NCBI GenBank assembly: GCA_036388475.1
Contig: DASVRT010000024.1
Span: 1 to 64,000, forward strand
Direction: 5' to 3'
DNA length: 64,000 nucleotides
DNA from: JALZHR01 sp036388475
GTDB lineage: Bacteria > Acidobacteriota > Blastocatellia > Pyrinomonadales > Pyrinomonadaceae
Every line of letters begins with the position of its first letter. Positions within the stretch are counted from its first letter, which is position 1. Below, one piece after another: positions 16,809 through 25,732 of this stretch. The notes beneath the pieces were generated by a model, which saw only the letters and a list, made by a program, of their open reading frames with translations, ran no database searches and had not been told where the DNA came from. The position numbers were made by a program, and so were the translations under genes.

Positions 16809-16840
16809 GTCTCAAAAATGACCCTTTTTGAGACTCTTTT
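16809..16840 (+). terminator. Terminator downstream of the DoxX-like gene
   Basis: GTCTCAAAAA and TTTTTGAGAC form a perfect 10-bp stem with a 6-base loop, followed by TCTTTT. It lies in a gene-free stretch, 16641-17048. A related imperfect palindrome (TAATTG...CAATTA) stands at 16751-16792. A TTGACA near 16965 lacks a well-placed -10. I see no gene there. Confidence 0.65.
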
Positions 16841-17048
16841 AAATGACCAAAAAATTCCTGCCGCAAAAACAAAGATGGTTTTGTCTTCAAATCAGCGTGA
16901 TTTAGTCAAAAACTAAAAAATCAAACGGCAATAAAAGCCGGAGCAGAAAACTTTCGGGCGCGGATTTGACACCTTTCCGCTCTATTTTTCGCGTTAATAG
17001 ATACAGCCGAAAATTTTTCGGCGAAAGTTAAAAATAGAAATTAAACCG

Positions 17049-19538
17049 ATGCAAAACCAAAGTTCACTCCAAATTTTATTTCGCAGACTCTTATCTTCGA
17101 TTCTGCTGGCTGCCGTTTTTGCCAGTGCTTTCCCCGCGGCTATGGCGCAGGTTAAGCGCGGCGTGACATCGAAAACCCAAAAAACCGCAACCACCACGCC
17201 GGCAAAGAAGTCTCCGTTGGAGGCTGAAGAAAAAATCGATTTAAACGGAGTCGTTCCGCCCGACAGCGCCAAAACGATGAGCGCGGCTTTTGAAAACGGC
17301 AAATTGCCGGCAGCTTTGGCTTTGCCGGCGGGCGAGGTTGAAGCGCAGGCGGTCGTGCTTGCCGATATGGTCAAGGCGGGCGACGCCAATTCGACGGCGG
17401 CATTGATAACCGCCTTAAAAGCGGCGGGCTACGGCATTCGCAATGCGGAAGGAGATGTAGCTTTTGAAAACGTATGGCAGGGAATTGCGCTTGAAGAATG
17501 GGAAGTCGCGGCGCTCGCCAAACTTTACGGCAGCGGTTACGGAATCGGTTTAGGACGTTTGGGCGACAGCCTCGCCCTCATCGAGCCCGAATGGAAAAAG
17601 GAGACAAACGCGCGCGACATCGTTCTGGCGATTCGCCGGGCGGCGACCAGCGACAATCAATCGGTGCGGTTTTGGGGAAATTTCATCGTCGAGCTGGGCA
17701 GGCGGGGCAAAGTGCCGTTCGATTTGCGAAACGATGAGGAAGTAAAATACGCGCGGCTCGACGCCGTGCAGGTGGCAATGATTTTATCGCGTCTCTCCGC
17801 CGATACTTCGGTGGCTGCGCGCCGAATGCGGCAGCAGCAGGCAATCGAGCGAAACGCAACGCCGCAACAGCCAAACGGCGGCGTGCGTCTCCTAAATGCT
17901 TCGTACAGCAGCGATTTTCAGGCGCGAAATGCAATTTTCCGGCAGGCGAGTTTTCAAAGACAGCAAACTCTGCCCGCGTTTGAAAATCAAATAAATTCGG
18001 TTGACGAAGAAAAACTGCCCTGCGCTTTAAGCGAGGCGGAAAGCGTAATTTTAGATTACAACGCGACCGTTACGACGACGCTGTTCGGCGAATTTATGAA
18101 TTATCTCGAACGCAAGGGAACGGTTACCGACAAGCCCGGAAAGGCGATGGACAAGGCAAACGCTGTTTTGACGGTGATGAAATTAATCGCCACCTACGCC
18201 GCTTTGACCAGTGAAATCACGCTCGAAGGCGGAATGCTGACGCGGACGAAAACCACTACGAACGGCGAACGCAAAGCTCTGACGGCAAAGGTTAAAATCG
18301 ATGTCGGCAAATGGCAGGTGATGAACTGCATCCGTATGGCGATAAATGTCGCCGGACTCGATTTCAGCTTGCCCGGCAACGGCTTGCTCGCTAATTCCCG
18401 CGTCGATTGGAGTCTGGTCGAAGGCGGCGTGGCGAATTCCGAGCTCGGACGAATGTGGTATACGGTGAAAAATATTCCGAAAGTAGTTATGGACGGAACG
18501 ATGGACAATGGCGACGCGATCGTTTTTCTGGATACGCAGGCGGGCGTTAAAGCCGACGACAAAAATCCTTACAACTACACGGACGAAAACGGGGAATCGA
18601 AAATCTACGCCGTCGGAATGCGGCAGAAAAAGGATTTGTCGAAGGTCAAGCTGCGTCCCGTAATGAAACAGATGGCTGTCGATATCGAGATTCAGGTCAA
18701 AACGATGAAAATCAAAAACGGCACGGCGGCAGCCGGAACATTCGGCGATTTGGCGGGCAACGCCGTCGCTTTTTTAACCGACGATATGTTGGGCGCCGCC
18801 GTCGGGACAGCCGCCGAAACGCTTTACCGTGCGCCTGCCGGCTGGTCGAAAACCTACGCTTTTCCCGTTAAAGATTGGATAGAATGCGACGGCGGCTGGT
18901 CGGGCAGAGTAACTTACCGTCACGTAAAGGTCAACGATTCCGGGATGACGATCAAATACGACGGACCGACCCAATCGAACCAGCCGCCCGATAAACGTCA
19001 TTATCACCAGCACGTTTGGCGCGACCTCGTGCAGCACGACGGAATAATCGACATCAAAACCGAGCTGAACGCCGGCGGCAAACCCGAACTGAAAGCAACA
19101 GCCGGAATTATCTCGCAGGAAGCGCGCTACACATACGGAATACGGACAAAATCGACGAACTGCAAGGGCACGAAATCTTTCGAGATAGCTTATCACGAAA
19201 TCGAGACTACCAACGGCACCGCCTACGGCACGGGCGAGGCGGAATCTTTCAATCTTTCCGTTTATAACAATGTTGCTCGCCTCAGCTTTATGTTTCCCAA
19301 AGCGGTGGGAAACTGGCAGCAAGGCTCGGTATCGTGGTGGGAAGGCGCGTGTGATTTCAAGACGGAAAACAAACCGCCTACCAAATGGATTCACACGATC
19401 GATAGAATCGGCGACACGATCGACAATATTCCCGTCGACCCGCAAAATCCATACGTCCTGAAGGGAAGTCGGAATATTCCCGGTTCAAAACCCGGTGAAG
19501 GAGTATTGGTGACCTGGGATTTAGAGCGCTGTCTGTAA
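17049..19538 (+). CDS. Large secreted protein of unknown function
   Basis: 829 residues and not recognised. A signal peptide (FRRLLSSILLAAVFASAFPAAMA) is followed by a Thr/Lys-rich linker (about 35-60). An alpha-helical domain (about 70-260) with short Ala/Leu helices follows, then a segment with two cysteines (LPCALSEAES, MNCIRMAINVAG). The C-terminal part is beta-rich with KDWIECDGGWSGRVTYRH, KSTNCKGTKSF and WWEGACDFKTENK, so several disulfides are plausible. No catalytic motif stands out. It is preceded by a terminator, so it is probably monocistronic. Confidence 0.75.
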   Translation: MQNQSSLQILFRRLLSSILLAAVFASAFPAAMAQVKRGVTSKTQKTATTTPAKKSPLEAEEKIDLNGVVPPDSAKTMSAAFENGKLPAALALPAGEVEAQAVVLADMVKAGDANSTAALITALKAAGYGIRNAEGDVAFENVWQGIALEEWEVAALAKLYGSGYGIGLGRLGDSLALIEPEWKKETNARDIVLAIRRAATSDNQSVRFWGNFIVELGRRGKVPFDLRNDEEVKYARLDAVQVAMILSRLSADTSVAARRMRQQQAIERNATPQQPNGGVRLLNASYSSDFQARNAIFRQASFQRQQTLPAFENQINSVDEEKLPCALSEAESVILDYNATVTTTLFGEFMNYLERKGTVTDKPGKAMDKANAVLTVMKLIATYAALTSEITLEGGMLTRTKTTTNGERKALTAKVKIDVGKWQVMNCIRMAINVAGLDFSLPGNGLLANSRVDWSLVEGGVANSELGRMWYTVKNIPKVVMDGTMDNGDAIVFLDTQAGVKADDKNPYNYTDENGESKIYAVGMRQKKDLSKVKLRPVMKQMAVDIEIQVKTMKIKNGTAAAGTFGDLAGNAVAFLTDDMLGAAVGTAAETLYRAPAGWSKTYAFPVKDWIECDGGWSGRVTYRHVKVNDSGMTIKYDGPTQSNQPPDKRHYHQHVWRDLVQHDGIIDIKTELNAGGKPELKATAGIISQEARYTYGIRTKSTNCKGTKSFEIAYHEIETTNGTAYGTGEAESFNLSVYNNVARLSFMFPKAVGNWQQGSVSWWEGACDFKTENKPPTKWIHTIDRIGDTIDNIPVDPQNPYVLKGSRNIPGSKPGEGVLVTWDLERCL

Positions 19539-19595
19539 AATAAAACTGCCGGGCGCAAGGGGAAACAACTAAAAGGTGTAGCCGGGACGGCATAA

Positions 19596-19765
19596 CAAAT
19601 CGTTCCAGTTTCTGAAAACTTTTTTCCTGAAGCCGAAATGATGGTCGAGCCGGTAAAAAAGACCGCGACCTGACTTTTGAATTTATATCGGAAAAAGGAA
19701 AAATTACCGGGATGATAATCCGTGAAAACGGAGAGATTGTCGAAGAATCCCAAATTAAGAAGTGA
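19596..19765 (+). pseudogene. Frameshifted C-terminal tail of a DUF3471-type protein
   Basis: No intact gene lies in 19539-19937. One frame reads QIVPVSENFFPEAE (from 19596, directly after a stop). The next frame continues RNDGRAGKKDRDLTFEF, then ISEKGKITGMIIRENGE, and stops at 19765. Joined by one frameshift near 19635, this matches the end of DUF3471 domains, which follow class C beta-lactamase-like serine hydrolases (pattern: PVSE..FF...DLTFEF....GKITG....NGE). The rest of the gene is missing, so this is a decayed remnant. Confidence 0.45.
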
Positions 19766-19937
19766 CTTGTCCCGAGTCAGCTTTTCCGAATTCGTCTGAA
19801 AAAGAGTCGTTTATGAGACAGATTTTATTCTATTTTGAGCGTCTCGAACAGGGACGTTTTGAAACAGACCTCTGAAACCTTCTTCGATATTTTGAATACT
19901 TGTCTGCGGCGACAAATTATTGGGGAGCATCCGGATA

Positions 19938-22859
19938 TTACCGGGCGAATGCTGAAGCAACGGGTATATCGCCATCGGTCCCGAATCGAATCGCTTCGAA
20001 ACCCGAGAGGCTTTGCAGAAGATACCAGACTCCTTCGCTCGGGCGCCAGACGGCGATGTCCGATATACCATCACCATCGTAATCTCCGACTGCCGGAATA
20101 TCGCCGTTAGTGCCAAATCGGACGGCTGTGTATTGACCGTGTAAGCTGGACCTTTGATACCAGACCCCGTTCGACGGACGCCAGACTGCTACATCTGATC
20201 TGCCGTCGGCGTCGAAATCGCCGACAGTGGGTATATCGCCGTTTGCCCCAAATTGAATGGCAACTGAAATCCCGCTGGAACTGATCACCAAGTGCCAGAA
20301 ACCGTCCGAAGGTCTGAAAACGGCAATGTCCGATTTCCCGTCGATGTCGAAGTCCGCGATTAACGGAATATCTCCGTTCATGCCGAATTGTCTGGTCTTG
20401 TATTGACCGTTTGAGCTATCGAGCCAATGCCACATCCCGTCCGAAGGTCGCCAGACGGCTATATCGGCGCGCCCGTCTCCGTCGAAATCGCCCGGTCGGG
20501 GCAAATCTCCCGCCGCGCCGAAATTAAGAGCCGAAACAGTATTATTCGAGCTGCGCAGAATGCTCCAGGCTCCGTTTGAAGGGCTGAAAACTGCCAGGTC
20601 GGTTTTGCCGTCGCCATCGAAATCGGCGGGCGCGAGCTTATCGGCGGCAAGACCGAACTGTGTCGCGCTATAGCCGGATTGCGTGCCGAGCCGATACCAG
20701 TAACGATTCGACGGACGAAACACGGAAATATCGGATTGACCGTCGCCGTCGAAATCGAACGGCGTTCCGATGTAATTATGCAGGCGAACGACTCCGAAAC
20801 GAGTGGAGCCGGAAACCACGATCGGCTCGCCGGCTAAAAGAATTTTATCGTCCGACTGTAATTCAATATCGTTAATGACTGAGGATGATGTGAGCGGATT
20901 GAATCCCCAATCCAGATAACCATTCGGACTTAGTCTTGCCAGCCCCTTAAGCTGCGTATCACTCGGCGGGTAAGAATAACCGCCGACCAGAATCTTATTA
21001 TTCTTTTGTATTTTGATGGTCAATACTCTAAATTGCTGAGTGCTGGAAAAAGTAAAATCCCGCGCTCCATTAAAGTAGAGACGAATAAATCCGTGGTTAA
21101 ACGGGCTGGCAACTAAAAGCTTCCCGTCCCGCTGAACAGCAACATCGTTAATGCCGGTGAACGGCGCCGAAAAATTTGTATCCGGCGAGCCGCTGCCGTT
21201 GTATCGCGCAATCCCGGCATCGCCAAAGGCGATTATCTGACCGTTCGGTTGCAGAACGGATTTTCTGAATAAACTGCGCGATAAACCGCTCACAATATTA
21301 AAACCGGAGTCGAGCGAGCCGTTCGGATTTAGCCTGACTAAATTTTTTGCCGGTTCGGCGGCTCCGCCCCATTTGCCGGTCAGCAGAATTTTGCCGTCGG
21401 GTTGCAGCGTGATGCTGTCGATAACCCCGGAATTGCCCGCAAACGGAGAATTAAATGAGTTATCCGGCGAGCCGTCGGCATTTATTCTGCCCAAAAAGAC
21501 AGCCGGCTGGCTGGCTGTGTCGCCGTTAGCCGCAATCAGTATTTTCCCGTCGGATTGTAACGCAAAGTCGTAAACCGGAAATTTTAGAAAAGGAGTAAAA
21601 CCGGCGTCCGGACTGCCGTCGGTATTGAGTCGGACGACGCCTTTGATGGTTTCTCCGGCGCGTTTTCGATAATTTCCGAGCGACAGAACCTTTCCGTCCG
21701 GCTGCGGCATAACTTTGGTCACATTCGTGACGATGCCCGAGGTCGACGCCAGAGTTACATCGTAGGTTTCGTCCAGCCAGCCATCCGGTTCAAAGCGCAG
21801 AATCACCTTCGGCGCCGGCGAGTTCGGCAACACGAACGGAAGCCCGGCGGCGATTATCTTTCCGCCCGGTTGAATTTCTAATTGACGGACATCAAAAGTA
21901 GTCGAGAAGACATTGAACGTCGGGTCGATTGAGCCGTTCGGCAAGAGTCGCCGGACGCCGGGTCCGCCGACCAGAATTTTATTATCGGCAGTCAACTTTA
22001 TATCGTAAACTGCGCCGGTGAATTGAGAAAAGGTAGAATCAATAGTGCCGTCGGCATTGTATCTGAACAGTCCGAGGTTGGTGCCGACCAGTAATTTGCC
22101 GTCCGGCAGAGCTTGCAGCGCCGTAAAAGCGGTGCCGGTAAAGGGAAGTTCGATGTCCGGCGTTCCGTCCGGGTTCAGGCGGCGAAGAAAAGGCGCCGGT
22201 GGATCGGCGCTGCTGAAGTTGCTGTCGCCGCCGACAATGATTTTATCGTTCGGCATTACAGTCATCGCCTGCGGTCTGGTCACGAGTGCTCTGGTAAATG
22301 CCGCGTCCGCGCTTCCATCGGTATTTAATCTGCTGATTTCGTGGTCGGTAATGATAAGTCTGCCGTCTGATTGAAAGCCGATAAAACCGATGTGAGCGGT
22401 ATTATATGTGCTTCGAAATGTAGTGTCCGTCGTGCCGTCCGCATTCAGTCGAACCAGAAGCGCCTGTATTATTAAACCGTTAAAACTTCTAAAATTGCCG
22501 CGCAGTAAAATCTTTCCGTCCGGTAGAACTTTAATATCTGTAATGAACTGGTCGCCGATGCCGCCTAAAAAGCAGCAGTTTTGATTAAATGATGTGTCGG
22601 TCGAACCGTCCGGGTTGAGTCGAGTTATTTTCGGGATGCTAAATCCGTTGACGAATTCGAATTTACCTGCGACCAGAAGCTTTCCGTCAGGTTGAATGGC
22701 GGTAGCATACACCAGCTCGTTGTAAGCGGGAACAAACGCCCTGAAGCTATGGTCAAGCCCGACCGAAGCGCTAACCGGATTTGCCTGCAGACCGAGCAGG
22801 ATGAGAAAAAACAATAGAATCTTCGGGAAAAGCTCAACAGAAGTTTTAGGGAATTTCAT
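19938..22859 (-). CDS. Secreted delta-60 repeat and FG-GAP-like repeat protein
   Basis: 973 residues. A signal peptide (LLFFLILLGLQANPVSA) is followed by about a dozen delta-60-type repeats (about 40-690) of the form IQPDGKLLVAG...RLNPDGSTDTSF. Six FG-GAP/VCBS-like repeats (about 700-973) follow, of the form DFDGDGKTDLAVFSPSNG...QFG...GDIP, whose DxDxDGxxD loops should bind calcium. Both repeat types fold as beta-propellers. The protein is probably exported or surface-attached. A good ribosome site (AAGGAAGG) precedes the ATG. The last repeat ends abruptly at GDIPVASAFAR, like two other proteins in this window. Confidence 0.88.
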   Translation of the reverse strand: MKFPKTSVELFPKILLFFLILLGLQANPVSASVGLDHSFRAFVPAYNELVYATAIQPDGKLLVAGKFEFVNGFSIPKITRLNPDGSTDTSFNQNCCFLGGIGDQFITDIKVLPDGKILLRGNFRSFNGLIIQALLVRLNADGTTDTTFRSTYNTAHIGFIGFQSDGRLIITDHEISRLNTDGSADAAFTRALVTRPQAMTVMPNDKIIVGGDSNFSSADPPAPFLRRLNPDGTPDIELPFTGTAFTALQALPDGKLLVGTNLGLFRYNADGTIDSTFSQFTGAVYDIKLTADNKILVGGPGVRRLLPNGSIDPTFNVFSTTFDVRQLEIQPGGKIIAAGLPFVLPNSPAPKVILRFEPDGWLDETYDVTLASTSGIVTNVTKVMPQPDGKVLSLGNYRKRAGETIKGVVRLNTDGSPDAGFTPFLKFPVYDFALQSDGKILIAANGDTASQPAVFLGRINADGSPDNSFNSPFAGNSGVIDSITLQPDGKILLTGKWGGAAEPAKNLVRLNPNGSLDSGFNIVSGLSRSLFRKSVLQPNGQIIAFGDAGIARYNGSGSPDTNFSAPFTGINDVAVQRDGKLLVASPFNHGFIRLYFNGARDFTFSSTQQFRVLTIKIQKNNKILVGGYSYPPSDTQLKGLARLSPNGYLDWGFNPLTSSSVINDIELQSDDKILLAGEPIVVSGSTRFGVVRLHNYIGTPFDFDGDGQSDISVFRPSNRYWYRLGTQSGYSATQFGLAADKLAPADFDGDGKTDLAVFSPSNGAWSILRSSNNTVSALNFGAAGDLPRPGDFDGDGRADIAVWRPSDGMWHWLDSSNGQYKTRQFGMNGDIPLIADFDIDGKSDIAVFRPSDGFWHLVISSSGISVAIQFGANGDIPTVGDFDADGRSDVAVWRPSNGVWYQRSSLHGQYTAVRFGTNGDIPAVGDYDGDGISDIAVWRPSEGVWYLLQSLSGFEAIRFGTDGDIPVASAFAR

Positions 22860-23146
22860 TACTTTCCTTCCTTATATCAGAAGTTTAAATTGGCAGCGGG
22901 ATAAAATGGACTGCAATTAATCAGCAGAAAAAAGTGAAAGAAATAAGCAAAACGAAAAGCTGACGGATATTGCCGAGCAAATGCAGACTGTATGAAATGG
23001 ACGCTTTTGATTCGGTACCGGACAGCGCCGAAAGGTAAACTGCTGTTTTGAAGGTAGCACAGGCTATCGGCGGGACGCAACAAATATGTTTGCCGCTAAG
23101 AGAACCGGATTTCATTCCAGGAGCACATCACCTTTTTTGAGGCGTT

Positions 23147-23848
23147 TTAATCTAATCTAATGGGCTTGTTGCTGTGACCGTTGGTTTTGGCGATTTTGGT
23201 CATAAAGGCGCTTTCTTCGACCTTACCGACGGTTTGGCGGAGCATTTCGCGCAGGCGTTCGAGGCGCTCGGCGGTCGAGCGGATTTCCAGAAATTCATAT
23301 TTCACGTTCGGCTGGAGATTAAAGGCGGCGGCAATTAAAAACGACAGGTGCTGCGGCTCGACCTGCGGGATTTCGGGCATCAGCCCGCGCTCGCCGCTCA
23401 GGTCGTGCGCCGCTTTTGCCACGCGCATAAACAGCGCGAAAACCTCGTCCGCCAGAGATGCCAGAACGCTCGCGTCTTCGGCGTCGTCTTCAAAAAACGA
23501 AATTTCGCCGATTAAATACGGCTCGCCCGTTTCGACGTAGCCGTCCAGCCGGTAGCGCAGCAAACCGACCGTCACGATATTGGCGCGCCCGTCTTCGAGC
23601 ATCTGCACGTCGCGCACTTCCGCCGCGCAGCCGAGACTGCCGATTTCCGGTTTTTCGATGATTGCTTCTTCGGCGCTGAAATAAGAAACGCCGAAAATCT
23701 GGCTGGTCAGCTGCACGTCCTTGAGCATCTGCCGGTAACGCGGCTCGAAAATGTGCAGCGGCAAAAGCTCGTTCGGCAGCAAAACGACCGGCAACGGAAA
23801 AAGCGGCAGCTTTGTAATACCGCGCATTCTGTCTATGGCTTCGGACAT
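23147..23848 (-). CDS. LON substrate-binding domain protein
   Basis: 233 residues. This is a stand-alone LON N-terminal domain without the AAA+ or protease parts of Lon: LPLFPLPVVLLPNELLPLHIFEPRYRQML is the family's opening strand set, followed by GSLGCAAEV, GRANIVTVGLLRYRL and a helical C-terminal half. Such proteins are common, with a presumed role in recognising or handling misfolded proteins, but no specific function is established. A second, more divergent copy lies at 24946-25656. Confidence 0.85.
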   Translation of the reverse strand: MSEAIDRMRGITKLPLFPLPVVLLPNELLPLHIFEPRYRQMLKDVQLTSQIFGVSYFSAEEAIIEKPEIGSLGCAAEVRDVQMLEDGRANIVTVGLLRYRLDGYVETGEPYLIGEISFFEDDAEDASVLASLADEVFALFMRVAKAAHDLSGERGLMPEIPQVEPQHLSFLIAAAFNLQPNVKYEFLEIRSTAERLERLREMLRQTVGKVEESAFMTKIAKTNGHSNKPIRLD

Positions 23849-23860
23849 GGCTCTATTCTA

Positions 23861-23974
23861 AATGACGAATTACGAAATGACGAATTACGAATGAAAGAAT
23901 CGATGACGAATGAGAAATGGCTAAATTAACTCGGAAGCTTGAATTAATCGACCATTCGTCATTCGTCATTCTCA
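23861..23974. repeat. Palindrome of AATGACG/ATTCGTC words
   Basis: Two exact tandem copies of AATGACGAATTACGA (23861-23890) and further ATGACGAATGA words form the left arm. CATTCGTCATTCGTCATTCTCA (23953-23974) forms the right arm, and its TCA is the stop codon of the 23972 gene. It fills the gap between that gene and the LON-domain gene. Confidence 0.75.
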
Positions 23975-24658
23975 CGGAATCGTGCTGACCTCGACGATGT
24001 ACGAAAGCTCGCCGACCGGCTCGTCCTTCAGCATATAACGCATCCGGTAGCGGCGCAATTCCGGTTTTCCGGCTTCGCGCGGCGGGCGCGTGTCGATAAA
24101 CGGCGGGTGCGAATCGCGCCCGATTTCCGTCCATTGCGTGTCGGTATATTGCCCGTAAACAATCACGCCGTCGGATTTTCCCTTTCGCCAGTCGAGCCGC
24201 ACGACGCTGTTCGCCAAAGCCCGCCCTTTAAACTTCGGCGGGCGCACATCAGCCGCCGAAAATGACGACTGCCGCGCGACGATGCCGAGCTGCAACCCGA
24301 TTGTTTCCGAATAATTCGGCTGCACTTTGAGCCAGCGTATCACTTTTTGCAGGTAGCCGAGCGCGTTCGGCGCGGATAAGACGGCGGGCGCGGGCAGCGG
24401 CGTAAGTTTGGGAATGGAAGCGGCTTCGAAGTCTTTGGCGGCGAGCATCCGGTCGCGAAATTTATTACACGCGCGGGCAAAACGCTTCGCGTCGGCGGCG
24501 AGCTGCGTGGCGAAAACGATTGTGTCGCAGGCGGCTTCGACTTTCGCCCGCTCGCCCGCGCCGACATTAAAGCTCGCGGCGTTTTCGGCAAACCGCGACT
24601 TGAAATGCTTCACCCAGGCGACTCGCGCGTTGTTTGTTCGCGGAATAATCGGCGGCAT
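23972..24658 (-). CDS. Hypothetical protein
   Basis: 228 residues, cytoplasmic by appearance and of no recognised family. The N-terminal two thirds are predicted helical (WVKHFKSRFAENAASF, ACNKFRDRMLAAKDFEAA). The last 80 residues look like a fibronectin-III-type sandwich (VVRLDWRKGKSDGVIVYGQ, YRMRYMLKDEPVGELSYIVEVS). It begins right beside the 21-bp repeat element and ends in the arm of a palindrome, with LON-domain genes on both sides. Confidence 0.65.
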   Translation of the reverse strand: MPPIIPRTNNARVAWVKHFKSRFAENAASFNVGAGERAKVEAACDTIVFATQLAADAKRFARACNKFRDRMLAAKDFEAASIPKLTPLPAPAVLSAPNALGYLQKVIRWLKVQPNYSETIGLQLGIVARQSSFSAADVRPPKFKGRALANSVVRLDWRKGKSDGVIVYGQYTDTQWTEIGRDSHPPFIDTRPPREAGKPELRRYRMRYMLKDEPVGELSYIVEVSTIP

Positions 24659-24672
24659 ATTTACCTCTCAAC

Positions 24673-24888
24673 GGTCGGGACAAATAACTTTTCCCTCAAA
24701 AAATATTGTTTTTCCCGACATCAAAAAATATTTCCCCGAAGTTTAAAAAACATTTCCCCAAATATAAATAACTTTTCCCGGCATCAAAAAGACATTTCCC
24801 CAAATATAAATTATTTTTCCCAAAATACAAATAAATTTTCCCGACGACATTTTCTTTTTTACTTCGGGAAAAGTTATCTGTCCCGACC
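24673..24888. repeat. 216-bp element: seven 21-bp repeats with 23-bp inverted ends
   Basis: The ends (24673-24695 and 24866-24888) are inverted copies, 22 of 23 bases identical, starting GGTCGGGACA. Between them seven units of exactly 21 bp (24696-24842) each end in TTCCC on the plus strand, or begin GGGAAA on the minus strand, with AT-rich interiors. The inverted ends themselves contain a unit-like GGGAAAAGTTAT. On the minus strand the array reads as a heptapeptide repeat (GKNNLYL, GKCLFDA, GKSYLYL, GKCFLNF), but this 64-codon frame lacks a ribosome site and is probably not a gene. The element fills the gap upstream of the 23972-24658 gene. Confidence 0.85.
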
Positions 24889-24945
24889 ATTTACACGCCG
24901 GGCGGAAAGATTCGGAGACGGCTCAAAGCGTTTGCGTTTCCGTTT

Positions 24946-25656
24946 TTAACCTAAAGTCGGGTTGTTTTTAATGTTTTGGAAAGCTGCCAGAAGTTTTTTA
25001 CGCTCGATATTGTCTTCGACGCCGGACAGTATCTTTTTCAGCACTCTGATGCCGGATTCGAGGCGTATTCGGGCGGAATTCGCCTGTAAAAGCTTCAGTT
25101 GTTCGCCCAAATCGAAAGAGAAAAGCGAAGCCATCGTAAAAGAAAACAAATCAAAGTCCGGCGGATTCAGCAGCGGCGCTTCGTAAGCCGGTGCGCCGAG
25201 CGTGCGAAGCATTTTGGTCATCATCTCCTGCACGAGCAGGCAGGCTTCGCGCGTCAGGCTTTCCAATTTTTCCGGCTCGCTTTCTATATCGTTGAAAAAA
25301 ATTATTTCGGCGACCGGATACGGCTTGCCGGTTTCGACAAAACGCGCGATGCGATAGCGGCTGATGCCGCGCATTTTGATATTCGAGTCGCCGCCGGCGA
25401 AGGTATTCGATTCGACGAGCGCGGCGATACAGCCGACGCCGTTGATATAAGGCAAGCCGGTTTTTTTCTCCGCCAGATATTTGTTGGTGACGCCGAAAAA
25501 ACGGTCGCCGAACGTGATGTCGGCGAGCAGCTGGCGGTCGGCGGGTTTGTCGATGTGAACCGCATCGAGCGGCGTCTCGTACGGCAGCAAAACCTCCGAC
25601 CAAATGAAAATCGGAAGCTGTGTAATATGGCGGACTTCTTCGGGCGTTTCGGTCAT
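24946..25656 (-). CDS. Divergent LON substrate-binding domain protein
   Basis: 236 residues. The order of elements matches the LON domain: ITQLPIFIWSEVLLPYETPLDAVH, FGVTNKYLAEKKTGLPYINGVGCIA, IKMRGISRYRIARFVETGKPYPVAEI, and a helical C-terminal bundle. It is more divergent than the copy at 23147-23848 but keeps the VETGEPY/VETGKPYP turn, suggesting an old duplication. It follows the Mre11/SbcD-like gene on the same strand, with a repeat palindrome in between. The role is unknown. Confidence 0.75.
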   Translation of the reverse strand: MTETPEEVRHITQLPIFIWSEVLLPYETPLDAVHIDKPADRQLLADITFGDRFFGVTNKYLAEKKTGLPYINGVGCIAALVESNTFAGGDSNIKMRGISRYRIARFVETGKPYPVAEIIFFNDIESEPEKLESLTREACLLVQEMMTKMLRTLGAPAYEAPLLNPPDFDLFSFTMASLFSFDLGEQLKLLQANSARIRLESGIRVLKKILSGVEDNIERKKLLAAFQNIKNNPTLG

Positions 25657-25661
25657 ATTAA

Positions 25662-25732
25662 TAAGTGAGAGGTGAGAAATGAGAAGTAAGAATCATTTTC
25701 AGTTCTCAGTTCTCACCTCGGAGTTTTCAGTT
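25662..25732. repeat. Palindrome of GAGAACTGA words, entering the nuclease C-terminus
   Basis: Left arm: GTGAGAGGTGAGAAATGAGAAG. Right arm: CAGTTCTCAGTTCTCACCTC, continuing to TTTTCAGTT. The right arm encodes the last residues of the Mre11/SbcD-like protein (TENSEVRTEN, then stop), so the gene now ends inside the repeat. Confidence 0.7.

Noticed and set aside
16414..16821. Plus-strand frame overlapping the end of the DoxX-like gene
   Set aside because: It overlaps a better-supported gene in another frame and ends in the terminator hairpin region.
22877..23115. Short minus-strand frames upstream of the delta-60 protein
   Set aside because: Composition is not protein-like and no motif is visible. 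The stretch 22860-23146 probably holds only the promoter region of the gene at 22859.
24696..24842. CRISPR array
   Set aside because: Units are contiguous 21-mers without spacers, and no cas gene is near.
24696..24890. 64-codon minus-strand frame of GK-heptapeptide repeats
   Set aside because: It is explained by the 21-bp DNA repeat, has no ribosome site and starts inside the inverted end. Kept only as a repeat.
24659..24896. Target-site duplication ATTTAC around the 21-bp repeat element
   Set aside because: ATTTAC occurs on both sides, but the left copy is 8 bases away from the inverted end, so it is probably chance.
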